Shown here piece after piece: positions 23,800 through 33,427 of a stretch of 64,000 nt of DNA. A program made the translations under genes and the position numbers. The stretch's first letter is position 1. The number at the start of each line of letters is the position of its first letter. The stretch spans positions 1 to 64,000 of the forward strand of contig CAYMNU010000010.1 in the NCBI GenBank assembly GCA_964391885.1, given 5' to 3'. The notes beneath the pieces were generated by a model that made no database searches, was not told the origin of the DNA, and saw only the letters and a program-made list of their open reading frames with translations. Source of the DNA: CAYMNU01 sp964391885 (GTDB lineage: Archaea; Altiarchaeota; Altiarchaeia; JAFGQM01).

Positions 23800-26186
23800 C
23801 GCTTCTCTTTTTTCGCTATCTTCATCCTGGTCTTTACGACAGTATCGGGATTCAGGGATATGGAGTCTATTCCCTCCCCAACTAAAAACTCTGCAAAGTC
23901 AGGGAAGTCGGAGGGCGCCTGCCCGCATATACCTATCTTTCTTTTGTTCTTCTTGGCTGATTTTATCACTTGGGATATCAGACGTTTTACCGCATCATTC
24001 CTCTCGTCATAGATATGGTTGACAAGCTCGGAATCGCGGTCGAGGCCCAATGTCAGCTGTGTAAGGTCGTTTGAGCCTATGCTAAATCCGTCAAAGATTT
24101 TGGAGAACTCGTCTGCAAGGATGACATTTGACGGTATTTCGCACATCACATAAACTTCCAAGCCCCCCACGCCGCGCTTAAGGCCATTCTTGGCCATCTC
24201 AGCGATTACCTTTTTTCCTTCCTCAACCGTGCGGCAGAAAGGCACCATGACTTTCAGATTATCCAGCCCGAAGTCCTCGCGCACCTTTTTAATTGCTTTG
24301 CACTCTAGGGCGAATGCCTCTGAATATTGCGGAGAGTAATAGCGGGATGCGCCCCTCCAGCCAATCATCGGGTTGCTTTCCACCGGCTCAAAAAGCTTCC
24401 CGCCGATTAAATTGGCGTATTCATTGCTCTTGAAGTCGCTGAATCTGAGGATGACATCCTTGGGATAGAACGCGGCGGCAAGCATCCCCACACCCTGCGC
24501 AAGTCGGTCGATAAAAAACTCTGACTTATCCTTGTAACCATGAGTAAGCGAATCTATCTCCTCGACTAGTGCCGCATTTTTCCGGTCTCTTTTGATTTTA
24601 GAGTAGTTCAGGAGCGCAAGCGGGTGTATCTTTATGTGGCTGTTTATGATGAATTCCTCTCTCGCCAGCCCGACGCCGTCGTTTGGCAAAAAGCTGGCTT
24701 CGAAGGCTTGCTCAGGGTTAGCAAGGTTCATCATAATCTTGGTCTTTGTTTTGGGGACGTTCTTAAGGTTTATCTTGTCTACCGTGAATTTGAGGAGACC
24801 GTCATAGACAAAGCCTTCTTCACCCTCTCCACATGAGACTGTTATTGCCTGGCCTTCTTTTAGAGCCTCGGTGCCTCTCATAGTACCTACAACGCAGGGT
24901 ATGCCAAGCTCTCTACTTACAATAGCAGCGTGGCAAGTCCTCCCCCCCCTGTTAGTGACTATGGCCGAGGCTATTTTCATGACAGGTTCCCAGTCCGGAT
25001 CGGTCATGTCGGTCACAAGGACTTCGCCTTGCCTAAACCTGCCCATCTCATGGGAGCTTTTGATTATCTTTGCCTTGCCCGCGCCGATTTTCGAACCAAC
25101 GCTTTGACCTTTTATTATGAGCTTGCCTGATTCCAGCATCCTATAAGTCTCATATGTCATGCCGTCTTTCTGGCTCTGCACGGTCTCGGGCCTGGCCTGG
25201 ACGATGAACAGCTCACCGCTAACGCCGTCTTTTGCCCATTCCATATCCATGGCCTTCTTATAATGGTCCTCGATTATCGTAGCCCATTTGGCCAGCTGGA
25301 GCACCTCATCATCGCTTATAGAAAACATGCGCCGCTCTTCGTCAGGTACGTTGATGTTTTTTGTAGGAGTTTTAGAGCCATCCTCCGCATAGACCATCTT
25401 TATGGCCTTTCCGCCTATCTTTTTCGAGATTATCGGTTTGAAGCCCTTTTTGAGCGTGGGCTGGAAGACATAGAATTCGTCAGGGTTAACAGCCCCCTGG
25501 ACTACATTCTCGCCAAGGCCGTAGGACGAAGTTATGAACACGACATCTTTGAAACCGGATTCTGTGTCAATAGAAAACATGACACCTGAAGAAGCCTTGT
25601 CCGATCGTACCATCTTTTGTATGCCTATAGACAGCGCAATATTAAAATGGTCGAATTTTTTGTCAACGCGGTAGGATATCGCGCGGTCTGTAAATAGCGA
25701 GGCAAAGCATTTTTTGCAGGCATCTAGGAGCTCATAATCGCCTCGTATGTTAAGATAGGTCTCCTGCTGGCCTGCGAAGGAAGCATCCGGCAGGTCCTCG
25801 GCTGTCGCAGAGGAGCGTACAGCCACGTCAGTGTGCTGGCCATATTCCTTACACAGGACTCCGTATGCTTTTACTATTGCTTCTTTAAGGTCCTCGGGGA
25901 ATTCAGCCTTTAGAATAACTTTCCTTACTTTCCTACCGCGCTCGCGTAGATTGTCGATATTGGATGTATCAAGGTCGCTGAGTATTCTTTTAATCTCGTC
26001 TTCAACGCCCGCATCCCTCAGTAGATAGCGATAGGCCTCCGCAGTTATGGCAAAGCCGTTTGGTACTTTTACACCCTTTTTAGTAAGCTTGTGGTACATC
26101 TCACCCAATGAGGCATTCTTACCGCCTACTATGGGTACGTCTTTTATCCCAAGATCCTTAAACCAAATAATGTGTCCTCCAGCCAT
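23796..26186 (-). CDS. ppsA: Phosphoenolpyruvate synthase
   Basis: Converts pyruvate and ATP to PEP, AMP and phosphate. The N-terminal ATP-binding domain starts IIWFKDLGIKDVPIVGGKNA. The central phospho-His domain carries GGRTCHAAIVSRELGIPCVV. The C-terminal PEP-binding barrel has MIGWRGASRYYSP, GSNDLTQLTLGLDRDS and GICGQAPSD. The ATG at 26186 gives 796 residues; the open frame further upstream runs into promoter-like AT-rich sequence. Confidence 0.95.
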   Translation of the reverse strand: MAGGHIIWFKDLGIKDVPIVGGKNASLGEMYHKLTKKGVKVPNGFAITAEAYRYLLRDAGVEDEIKRILSDLDTSNIDNLRERGRKVRKVILKAEFPEDLKEAIVKAYGVLCKEYGQHTDVAVRSSATAEDLPDASFAGQQETYLNIRGDYELLDACKKCFASLFTDRAISYRVDKKFDHFNIALSIGIQKMVRSDKASSGVMFSIDTESGFKDVVFITSSYGLGENVVQGAVNPDEFYVFQPTLKKGFKPIISKKIGGKAIKMVYAEDGSKTPTKNINVPDEERRMFSISDDEVLQLAKWATIIEDHYKKAMDMEWAKDGVSGELFIVQARPETVQSQKDGMTYETYRMLESGKLIIKGQSVGSKIGAGKAKIIKSSHEMGRFRQGEVLVTDMTDPDWEPVMKIASAIVTNRGGRTCHAAIVSRELGIPCVVGTMRGTEALKEGQAITVSCGEGEEGFVYDGLLKFTVDKINLKNVPKTKTKIMMNLANPEQAFEASFLPNDGVGLAREEFIINSHIKIHPLALLNYSKIKRDRKNAALVEEIDSLTHGYKDKSEFFIDRLAQGVGMLAAAFYPKDVILRFSDFKSNEYANLIGGKLFEPVESNPMIGWRGASRYYSPQYSEAFALECKAIKKVREDFGLDNLKVMVPFCRTVEEGKKVIAEMAKNGLKRGVGGLEVYVMCEIPSNVILADEFSKIFDGFSIGSNDLTQLTLGLDRDSELVNHIYDERNDAVKRLISQVIKSAKKNKRKIGICGQAPSDFPDFAEFLVGEGIDSISLNPDTVVKTRMKIAKKEKR

Positions 26187-26268
26187 TGCGCTAATGTTAT
26201 GAGACCTGCTTAAAAAATAGCTCGCTTTTTTCTTTGTATTAGTCAAATATAATGCAGGATTATCTAAA

Positions 26269-26688
26269 ATGTTTGGTTTCGGAAAGGGAAAACTTGAACT
26301 AAGCTTAAGCAAAAAGGATGCGGCTTATGGTGAAGTGCTTTCAGGTACGGCAAGCCTGCAGCTCAAAGAACCGCAGCAAGCCAGGGGCTTCTTTGTTGTT
26401 CTGATTGCCGAGAAGCTAACTCAGAGGAATTATGGCGATCGTATTGACCAAGAATCGGTGACCTTGTTTGAGCATCGGCAAGCACTCGGGGGCGAGGGCC
26501 TTTACGGAACGCAGCCATACAGCTTCAGCTTCCAAGTAAATATACCTATGCAGTCACAAGTCCCTGGAATCCCTACAAGCACTATCGGGAAACTGTTCAG
26601 CGGTAAAGTGAAATGGCATGTGATAGCCAAGCTCGATATACCGAAGGGGCGCGACGTCTCAAAGAAAATTGAAATCAAAGTCAAGTAG
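26269..26688 (+). CDS. Arrestin/SpoOM-like small protein
   Basis: 139 residues of beta-sandwich type. The start FGFGKGKLELSLSKKDAAYG, then GTASLQLKEP, YSFSFQVNIPM and the end VKWHVIAKLDIPKGRDV match the arrestin-N/SpoOM pattern seen in eukaryotic arrestins and prokaryotic Spo0M. Only one arrestin-like domain is present. The function in archaea is unknown. It is divergent from ppsA, and its end overlaps the gene on the opposite strand by 8 bases. Confidence 0.6.
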   Translation: MFGFGKGKLELSLSKKDAAYGEVLSGTASLQLKEPQQARGFFVVLIAEKLTQRNYGDRIDQESVTLFEHRQALGGEGLYGTQPYSFSFQVNIPMQSQVPGIPTSTIGKLFSGKVKWHVIAKLDIPKGRDVSKKIEIKVK

Positions 26689-27316
26689 CCATCGCCCTCA
26701 AATCATCAAGGCTCGTCAGCAATTGGTAACGCGTACCAGGGTATCTTCCTTCAAGGCGCTCAAGGGACTTGGCAAGTGCTGATGGTTTCTCCGCATTCTT
26801 TGTAAATGGTATTTTTTTAAGTTTTGCGTATCTGAGCACATCTTTCTGAGGGGTCTCAGCAAGCGGACGTATTATGATAGGGCTTTCCTTAAGGGTGCCC
26901 TTTAAGAATAATGCCAGACCGCTGAGGACCAGGGAATCGAGAGTATCGGAGAGTGCAATCTTAGTTGCGCCGAGCCGTTCTGCCCCGGCTAGCGCAGATT
27001 CGGATGAATCCATTCGCTTGACGCCAAGATAATCGCAGTAATCCACTACACCCTTTGGCACCCCTTCGGGAATGATTGCAATCAGCTCTGAGCGCGGAGC
27101 CTTGGCTGAAAGCAGCTGCATTAAACTCAGCAAGACCATGGAAGCTGAGTCGCCGCCCAACGGAACAAGGGTCTTATCTTTGGGCCCGAGAAGCTCGTGT
27201 CGTCGGATGGTTCTCCTTATGCGCTTTTCAAAAAAGGGCACAAAGCAATCATCGCAGAGTGCGGGTCCGCAAGACTCTTCTATCGCCTCATTCTTGCCGC
27301 ATGTTGAACAGTTCAT
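26681..27316 (-). CDS. Degenerate TtuA/Ncs6-family PP-loop protein lacking catalytic residues
   Basis: The layout is that of tRNA 2-thiolation enzymes of the TtuA/Ncs6 family: an N-terminal Cys-rich zinc finger (CSTCG, CGPALCDDCF), then RIRRTIRRHELLGPKDKTLV, a Rossmann core, GATKIALSDTLDSLVLSG and an end, RLEGRYPGTRYQLLTSLDDL, that matches the family. The PP-loop SGGKDS is replaced by LGGDSAS with no Lys. The central CxxC and the later Cys-Pro that hold the iron-sulfur cluster are gone. At 211 residues it is about 90 shorter than active members. It is probably a non-catalytic paralogue. Confidence 0.7.
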   Translation of the reverse strand: MNCSTCGKNEAIEESCGPALCDDCFVPFFEKRIRRTIRRHELLGPKDKTLVPLGGDSASMVLLSLMQLLSAKAPRSELIAIIPEGVPKGVVDYCDYLGVKRMDSSESALAGAERLGATKIALSDTLDSLVLSGLALFLKGTLKESPIIIRPLAETPQKDVLRYAKLKKIPFTKNAEKPSALAKSLERLEGRYPGTRYQLLTSLDDLRAMAT

Positions 27317-27343
27317 ATTGAAGGGATTACTCGTATACGCGAT

Positions 27344-28387
27344 TCATTCGTCTGTATAATGCTTCATAGTGTTTCCACCGCCCTCGGTTTGTGCCTGCTC
27401 CCTGAAGATATAGCCCCCCTTATCAAGTCTTTGGAGCACCCTCCTGAGTGTGGAATCGGGAATGTCCAGACCCTCTTCTGTAAGTCTCTTGACAAGACTT
27501 CCTGTCTCTATGCCCTGGTTGGCGCGTATGGTGTCAAATACTCTTTTATCCCGAGAATCAAGCTCCCCTATGCGCATATCGACAAAACCGGACTTACACT
27601 TCATGACGTGCTCCACGGTGATTTTCTTTGATGCATTTCGCTCGGCTTCCCTACCGGCTTCGCGCAGGAGCGCAAGGCCAATCCTGACATCGTTCTTCTC
27701 TGCGCACTTTTCGTTAACTAATTCAGCGGCCTCGTCAGTCCATGCTCCAGGGATGAATGCCACTTCCCTGCGCTCTTTTAATATGCCATCGATCTCATGC
27801 CTTTTGTAGGGCGCGAACATCAGCTCTTCTACGACGAGGCGGGATTTTATCCTGGAATCCATGCCAGCAAGGAAATCCTTTTCATTGGTTATCATAACTA
27901 GGGTAAATCGTTTGAGGTTCTCGGCAAGCTGATAGAGGAAGTCATAATCCTTTGCTTGGTCCACCTCGTCAAGCGCTATTACAATTCCCTTAAATCGCGA
28001 AAGGGCCTTGAATATCTGTTCCCACAGGTCCTCGTTGCTTTTGAACTGGGCTCCGACTACTCCCATCTGCCTTGCCATATCGAGCAGTACGGCATTGGTA
28101 GTCTGCTTTTTCCAACAGTTGATGAACAAGGGTTTTATCTCGCTCGTGGCCGCCTCGAGCTCCTTGAATACAAAACGAGTGCATGATGTCTTACCTATCC
28201 CTGGCGCCCCGCTGATGAGAAGGTTTTTGCCAGCCCGTCCCTGAGAGAGCGGCTTGATGCATTCTGCGATATACGCTTGTTGGTTCTCTCTATATGGTAG
28301 AATATCGGGTAGATAATCAATGGAAAGGACATCTTCGTCCCTAAACAGGGATTCGCCGTCGCTTAGCATGTTTTCAAAAAGAGACAT
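27344..28387 (-). CDS. cdc6: Orc1/Cdc6 replication initiator
   Basis: AAA+ ATPase that binds origins and loads MCM. The 347 residues contain Walker A SGAPGIGKTSCTRF near residue 60, Walker B IVIALDEVDQAKD near 140, sensor 1 VMITNEKDF and a C-terminal winged helix (LVKRLTEEGLDIPDSTLRRV) for DNA binding. Downstream of the PolD large subunit gene on the same strand, 45 bases away. Archaeal origins often lie close to cdc6. Confidence 0.93.
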   Translation of the reverse strand: MSLFENMLSDGESLFRDEDVLSIDYLPDILPYRENQQAYIAECIKPLSQGRAGKNLLISGAPGIGKTSCTRFVFKELEAATSEIKPLFINCWKKQTTNAVLLDMARQMGVVGAQFKSNEDLWEQIFKALSRFKGIVIALDEVDQAKDYDFLYQLAENLKRFTLVMITNEKDFLAGMDSRIKSRLVVEELMFAPYKRHEIDGILKERREVAFIPGAWTDEAAELVNEKCAEKNDVRIGLALLREAGREAERNASKKITVEHVMKCKSGFVDMRIGELDSRDKRVFDTIRANQGIETGSLVKRLTEEGLDIPDSTLRRVLQRLDKGGYIFREQAQTEGGGNTMKHYTDE

Positions 28388-28432
28388 ATGGATATTTGCC
28401 GCAGGAGGTTTAAAACCATTTAGTGCTTAGGC

Positions 28433-31400
28433 TCATGCAAACTGCGCAAGCGAGAACTGCTTTGACTTATCGTTTTCAAATACAGACTCTATCTCCTTTT
28501 TGACAAGCTCCATCCGCTGCCTTATATAATCGGACCTCACATAATTCTTAACTACGTCGTCAGTCAGCTCAAGGTACTTTGTGATTGTGCCTCTTGAGAC
28601 TGTGAGTATGACACGCCCCCCGCATTTGTGGCATTTACCTAAAAGCGGTGGCCTGCGGTACTTGTAGTTGCATTTCACGCAACGGAACTTCTGGCGGGCG
28701 AATGCCCTGAGGTTTCCATAGGTATCGCGGATAAGATGGGAATCGACGAGCCTCTTTGCAACATCCCATTCATCCACTGCCCTTATCCGCTTGCATAGTT
28801 TTAGCTCCATGTCAGTCTTTTCAGACATTTCCCCGAGCTGCACATAGCGAGACTCTTTAGGCACACCAGCCCAGCTGGAAAACTTTGTAAGGCCTATGTG
28901 ATAAGGATCCCCCTCTAAGTGGTTTTCTATAGTATCCACAATCCCGGAGAGCTCTTTTGCAGTAGGGAGCTTTTGTGTCGCCTCATAGAATTCAAGAGAA
29001 TATGAAAAACCAGTTTCCATGCAATGCGCTTCGCTGTCCACCTCCTTTGGATCCAGATTTGTGTTTATGACCAGCGGCGCATCCATCTTTCCCCCACGTG
29101 AGCTTGGTAAGTATGAATAAGAGAAATTCAATAAAACATCCATTAGCACCATTATTGCATCTTCATCACCATCGCAATTTCGCCTTTTTGCAGAATGCCA
29201 AAAGGGGTGAGCCAAAATACCTTTTACATCTGCATGGCCTATTACCCGCCCCAGGATGGCTGCCGAAGTGTGCGGTGCAAGCCCCACTATAAGCAGGCCG
29301 TTGAGTTCCTCTAAACTCCCTATCTTATAAAATCTTTCAAGGCCATATACCCGTTCCAAAAGGTCGTCGACAAAGCCGCAGACATTTTTGATATACGGCC
29401 TGGAGTCTGTTGGGATTATTATGTCCTGCACCATGAGCTCCACTATTTGGGAGCTGTTTTCCAGGGATTTTCCGTGTATGTCTTTTTCATACCCCAGTTT
29501 CCTGAGCTTCTCTATCGATGTGCCAATCTCCTTGGGCTTGAAATGGGTTGTCGCGATGTCGGTGCCGTCGTATCTTATTGTGCCGTCTTTAAAGACAAAT
29601 ACACCATTATTGGCCCTGAGTATACCTTTTTCAAGGGGCTCGGTGAGCTTAGCTGCCGACGTCATCCCCTTGACCCCTTTTAATATGCTTGAATTGAGCC
29701 GCACCGATGATGTCGCACGCTCATAAAGCGATTTTATAGGCAATTCTCCTAGTTCATATGCAGTCCCGTCTCTTTTGCATTTTTTGCAGAACTTTTCAGA
29801 ACCCATATAACCGCAATTGCATTTATACTCCAGCCTTGCTTCGCTGCCGCAAGACGGGCATTTGTTCATGAATGTGAGCTTCTTGCATTTGCTGCAGCGC
29901 ATCCTTGCAATTTCGACGCGTATAAAGGGATTTCTTGCTGCGCTTGTTATATTTCTAGTGTTGCCCCCCGCGTCGCCTACGGGAAAAAGGGCATGGACTG
30001 CAGGTTCCATCTTCCGTTCCTTGGCTTTTTCAGGCCTTCCCATCCTGGCTCCGATATAGCAGCCCACCTTTCTTCGTAAGGGTATAGGCGAAATCTTGGA
30101 TATTGCATTAAATGCATTGTCATCCGCTTCGAAATCAGATAATCGGCTCAGGGTACTCTTGCAGTTTATTGACTCGGTATCTAAAAGGCCTAGCGATTCC
30201 AAAAGCGGTATTGCATAATCCTCGAATGCAACCAGGTCCTTGTCAACGCTGTGCGGCACCAAAAGGAGCTCTAAGACTCGCTTGGCTTCGGGATTGTCTT
30301 TTTTCAGTAAAATCTTGTTGGACGCATAATCAAAATCAATCACAGACTTGGAAATCCATTCTACAAGTTTCCTGATGTCTGAGACCAGAAGGTCGTGCCA
30401 GGGGAGCGTGTAAGTAGGGTGTACTGGGATGCCCAGCTCTTTTGATATCTGGACGGCCTTGGCTCCGTCGATGGGCACTTCTTGGCTGCCTGCGCGTATT
30501 TTAGGAATCTTGAACTCGGTGCCACCTGCTTTTTTATATTCAAGTTCCCACCATTCTTCGACATAGCCTGAAGGGGGCAGTGTCTCGTTATAGTTCAAGA
30601 AATCGCCATAAGGTATTAACATATCACCCAAGTATAATATTTCATCAATATCGCTTAAGACTGACTTGGCCTCACCCACTGTCTTTATTATCCTGACATT
30701 CCCTGTAAAATCTTTGATTACCGGACCATCCATCTCAGAGCATGGGGTTGCGATAGTGCCCTTGCCGGGGCGCTCTACGCGCATCTGAGTACCCATGACA
30801 GGAAACTCGTCAAGGATCTCCATTGTTGCAGGATGTATCGCTTTGGAAGCGATTCCGCAGGTATTGCTTCTTCCGTATCGCAGCCTCCAGCCGCCGGGGC
30901 GCGACGGGTATGCGAATATGGGCCGACCCGCTACAATGTCATCAAGAAATTTCTTGTTTGGGCGTATTGACCTGAGCTCTGGCTGGCCACCCTGCCGTGT
31001 AGAGTCAGACGCGCCTTTCTTTAAGTCTTTTAGCCATTCCCAGCCGTCAAGCCCTATCCCGTCCGCAAACTTCATGACCTTTTTAGCCTTTTGCGCTATG
31101 CCCTCACCGATAACCAGACATATGCCGCCGCGTATGCGGTCTGTGCGCACCCTATCCAGGCCTTTGTGCAAGTCAACTTCCAGCTTTTCAGTAGGGTCGC
31201 CATCTATGCAGACGGGCACATTCCTCACTATAAGCTCTATCTCCTCGTCAGAAGGCAGATATTGGAGCCTGACTATTCTTTTATGGTATATGTGTATCTC
31301 TTCTTTGTAACGCTCGACTTCAGAGTCTGTGGGGCGGTAATCTGACACGCCCATCTTGCGCCGTATGTAGTCGCCTAATAGGACGCTTAGGGCTGCGGCA

Positions 31401-31843
31401 GTGCCCCCAGCGCCCCGTATAGGTCCTGCATAGTAAATGCCCAGATAATCCGAGCCGTCGGGATTCTTCTCTATCTTGACCTTGGAGATACCCTCAAGAG
31501 GTGCCGAGACCACGCCCTCTGTCAATATGGCCATGGCAGTCCTGAGAGCCTGTTCTATCTTCTGCTCTTTTGTGAGGCCCTTGAGGTAATTGCCCTTAAG
31601 TATCCAGTCTATGACGCGCTCGACTATTTTCTCTCTTGGGATTTTCTCTTCCTGTGCTTTTTTTATCTCGTCGGCAATGTACTTTGGCCCGACAAGGCCT
31701 TCCACCCGCTCAGCCATGTTGCGGGTTGGCTGCGCCTCAACCTCGTGCGAAGGGTCGATGCCCTTCTTTCTCGCGGCGCCGGCTATGTCATATTGCTTCT
31801 CGACCTGCGCGTCAAGCACCCTGAAGTATTCCTTGGTGTCCAC
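28433..31843 (-). CDS. polC: DNA polymerase D large subunit (DP2)
   Basis: Catalytic subunit of the archaeal family D replicative polymerase. The protein has 1136 residues and no intein. It shows GPIRGAGGTAAALSVLLGDY, PSRPGGWRLRYGRSNTCG, the catalytic-region HPFWHSAKRRNCDGDEDA, and two zinc-binding stretches (MRCSKCKKL to CKKCK, and FRCVKCN to CHKCGG). The start is a GTG behind GGGGTG; no ATG lies in frame upstream. The exonuclease small subunit DP1 is not in this window. Confidence 0.95.
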   Translation of the reverse strand: MDTKEYFRVLDAQVEKQYDIAGAARKKGIDPSHEVEAQPTRNMAERVEGLVGPKYIADEIKKAQEEKIPREKIVERVIDWILKGNYLKGLTKEQKIEQALRTAMAILTEGVVSAPLEGISKVKIEKNPDGSDYLGIYYAGPIRGAGGTAAALSVLLGDYIRRKMGVSDYRPTDSEVERYKEEIHIYHKRIVRLQYLPSDEEIELIVRNVPVCIDGDPTEKLEVDLHKGLDRVRTDRIRGGICLVIGEGIAQKAKKVMKFADGIGLDGWEWLKDLKKGASDSTRQGGQPELRSIRPNKKFLDDIVAGRPIFAYPSRPGGWRLRYGRSNTCGIASKAIHPATMEILDEFPVMGTQMRVERPGKGTIATPCSEMDGPVIKDFTGNVRIIKTVGEAKSVLSDIDEILYLGDMLIPYGDFLNYNETLPPSGYVEEWWELEYKKAGGTEFKIPKIRAGSQEVPIDGAKAVQISKELGIPVHPTYTLPWHDLLVSDIRKLVEWISKSVIDFDYASNKILLKKDNPEAKRVLELLLVPHSVDKDLVAFEDYAIPLLESLGLLDTESINCKSTLSRLSDFEADDNAFNAISKISPIPLRRKVGCYIGARMGRPEKAKERKMEPAVHALFPVGDAGGNTRNITSAARNPFIRVEIARMRCSKCKKLTFMNKCPSCGSEARLEYKCNCGYMGSEKFCKKCKRDGTAYELGELPIKSLYERATSSVRLNSSILKGVKGMTSAAKLTEPLEKGILRANNGVFVFKDGTIRYDGTDIATTHFKPKEIGTSIEKLRKLGYEKDIHGKSLENSSQIVELMVQDIIIPTDSRPYIKNVCGFVDDLLERVYGLERFYKIGSLEELNGLLIVGLAPHTSAAILGRVIGHADVKGILAHPFWHSAKRRNCDGDEDAIMVLMDVLLNFSYSYLPSSRGGKMDAPLVINTNLDPKEVDSEAHCMETGFSYSLEFYEATQKLPTAKELSGIVDTIENHLEGDPYHIGLTKFSSWAGVPKESRYVQLGEMSEKTDMELKLCKRIRAVDEWDVAKRLVDSHLIRDTYGNLRAFARQKFRCVKCNYKYRRPPLLGKCHKCGGRVILTVSRGTITKYLELTDDVVKNYVRSDYIRQRMELVKKEIESVFENDKSKQFSLAQFA

Positions 31844-31970
31844 CCCAGCTAATTGAAAGTGAAGAAATAAGAAAGGTGATGTTCAGTAGCTACCCTTATC
31901 ATCATAGGTAAACGAGGCGAGCGATTCTAGGCAGATTGTCTCACCGCTTTGTATATCGCTGCGCTTACTC

Positions 31971-32018
31971 TACCTCAGTGACTGGGTTAACGTCTCATCA
32001 CTGAGATAATTTGAGGTA
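31971..32018. repeat. Nested inverted repeats between polC and the gap operon
   Basis: CTCAGTGA (31974-31981) and TCACTGAG (31998-32005) are perfect 8-bp inverted repeats. An outer TACCTCA/TGAGGTA pair (31971-31977 and 32012-32018) shares the left arm. They lie in the 195-base non-coding gap upstream of polC. They could be an operator, an element of a replication origin near cdc6/polC, or an RNA hairpin. No standard ORB motif was recognised. Confidence 0.5.
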
Positions 32019-32038
32019 TGAGGGAAAAAAGCGCCCAA

Positions 32039-32275
32039 TTATTTTATCCTCTCGCTTGGCCCGTGCTTCCACCAGGCCGCAGCCTTGTCCACGCGCTGCA
32101 GCTCGGAGGCCGTCCTGGCAAGTGTACGAAGGCGAATCTCATCATTCGTATATGTTTTGGCCCGACTGAAGCGACGGAGGGTAATGTTGAAGCTCACCCT
32201 TCTCCTAAGTTCTGCAAATCTTCCGCAACCTGAATTTGGCTTTGGAATTGACTTTGAATTGCGTTTCATGCCCAT
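32039..32275 (-). CDS. Small basic protein of unknown function, coupled to GAPDH
   Basis: 78 residues starting MGMKRNSKSIPKPNSG and ending WWKHGPSERIK, rich in Arg. Its ATG shares a base with the TGA of the GAPDH gene, which suggests translational coupling. No family is recognised. The opposite strand is also open here but shows no signs of a gene. It is moderately likely to be real. Confidence 0.45.
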   Translation of the reverse strand: MGMKRNSKSIPKPNSGCGRFAELRRRVSFNITLRRFSRAKTYTNDEIRLRTLARTASELQRVDKAAAWWKHGPSERIK

Positions 32276-33291
32276 CAAAGACCCTTGTCGCCCATGAACT
32301 TGGCCAAGTCTATAAGCCTCGCGGAGTAGCCCATCTCGTTGTCATACCATGCGAAGATTTTCACGAGGTCACTCCCGCTCACCTTGGTGGATGTCCCGTC
32401 GACTATGCCGGAATATCGCGAGCCCGTGTAATCCACAGAGACCAGAGGCTCTTCATCATATTTTAAAAGCCCTTTCAGCTTCCCGTCTGCGGCGCCTTTG
32501 TACAATGCATTGATTTCCTCTACAGTCGCCTGCTTTGATACTTTGGCAACTAGATCCACTATAGAAACATCAGGCGTAGGTACTCTTATTGCTACCCCGT
32601 CAAGTTTGCCCTTTAGAGAGGGTATTACTAAGCCGACGGCCTTGGCGGCGCCTGTGGATGTGGGTATCATGGACATAGCTGCAGCCCGTGCCCTGCGGAA
32701 ATCCTTTTTGTGCGAGCCGTCGAGCAAGCGCTGGTCGCCGGTATATGCATGGATAGTCGTACAAAAGCCCTTCTCGATGGTGAGTGCATCATCCAGCACC
32801 TTGGCTACTGGCGCAAGGCAATTAGTAGTGCAGGAAGCATTAGAGACTACATTGTGGCTCTTTGGGTCATATTCGCCTTCATTGACTCCCAAGACGAAAG
32901 TCCCGTCCACCTCTTTCCCGGGTGCGCTGATTATTACCTTCTTTGCGCCCGCATCTAGATGTCCTTGACATTTTGGGCCCGTCTTGTACTTGCCAGTGCA
33001 TTCCAGGACTATGTCGACCCCATTATCGCCCCAGGGTATATTTGAAATATCGTCGCTGACTGCAGTGAGCTTGACCTTGCGCTTGTCAATAGTCATCAAG
33101 CCCTCAACGCCAGTTATTTCTTTGTCTAAAATGCCATGCACTGAATCGTATTTGTACAAATAAGCCATCTGCTCGGCATCGGAGCTTCGGGTGTTTATCA
33201 TTACCACTTCCACACCCGGATTGTCTTCTGCCGCGCGCATCGCCAGTCTTCCTGTCCTTCCAAAGCCATTGATTCCCAGCCGTATAGTCAT
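32275..33291 (-). CDS. gap: Glyceraldehyde-3-phosphate dehydrogenase, bacterial (class I) type
   Basis: Oxidises glyceraldehyde 3-phosphate to 1,3-bisphosphoglycerate, or runs in reverse for gluconeogenesis. The sequence is of the bacterial/eukaryotic class: IRLGINGFGRTGRLAMRA, catalytic Cys in SNASCTTNCLAP at about residue 151, TGDQRLLDGSHKKDFRRARA and WYDNEMGYSARL. Archaea generally use the distant class II enzyme, so the gene was probably acquired from bacteria. It has 338 residues and is divergent from ADH synthase. Confidence 0.95.
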   Translation of the reverse strand: MTIRLGINGFGRTGRLAMRAAEDNPGVEVVMINTRSSDAEQMAYLYKYDSVHGILDKEITGVEGLMTIDKRKVKLTAVSDDISNIPWGDNGVDIVLECTGKYKTGPKCQGHLDAGAKKVIISAPGKEVDGTFVLGVNEGEYDPKSHNVVSNASCTTNCLAPVAKVLDDALTIEKGFCTTIHAYTGDQRLLDGSHKKDFRRARAAAMSMIPTSTGAAKAVGLVIPSLKGKLDGVAIRVPTPDVSIVDLVAKVSKQATVEEINALYKGAADGKLKGLLKYDEEPLVSVDYTGSRYSGIVDGTSTKVSGSDLVKIFAWYDNEMGYSARLIDLAKFMGDKGL

Positions 33292-33427
33292 TTTAGCACC
33301 AAAAATTAGAGACCTATAACTATTTTTAGGGCTTATTAGTTAAAAATGTTTTGGTTTTTAGAAAATTTCGTATGACATTGCAATTATATATCATAAAAAT
33401 GAATACCATCCTTCGGTCCATGCCAGA

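Noticed and set aside
31844..32038. Firm call of a replication origin
   Set aside because: Inverted repeats alone without recognised origin boxes or skew data are not enough.
32085..32297. Plus-strand frame opposite the small gene after GAPDH
   Set aside because: Runs into gap on the opposite strand, lacks a ribosome binding site or promoter, and the minus-strand frame is coupled to gap.
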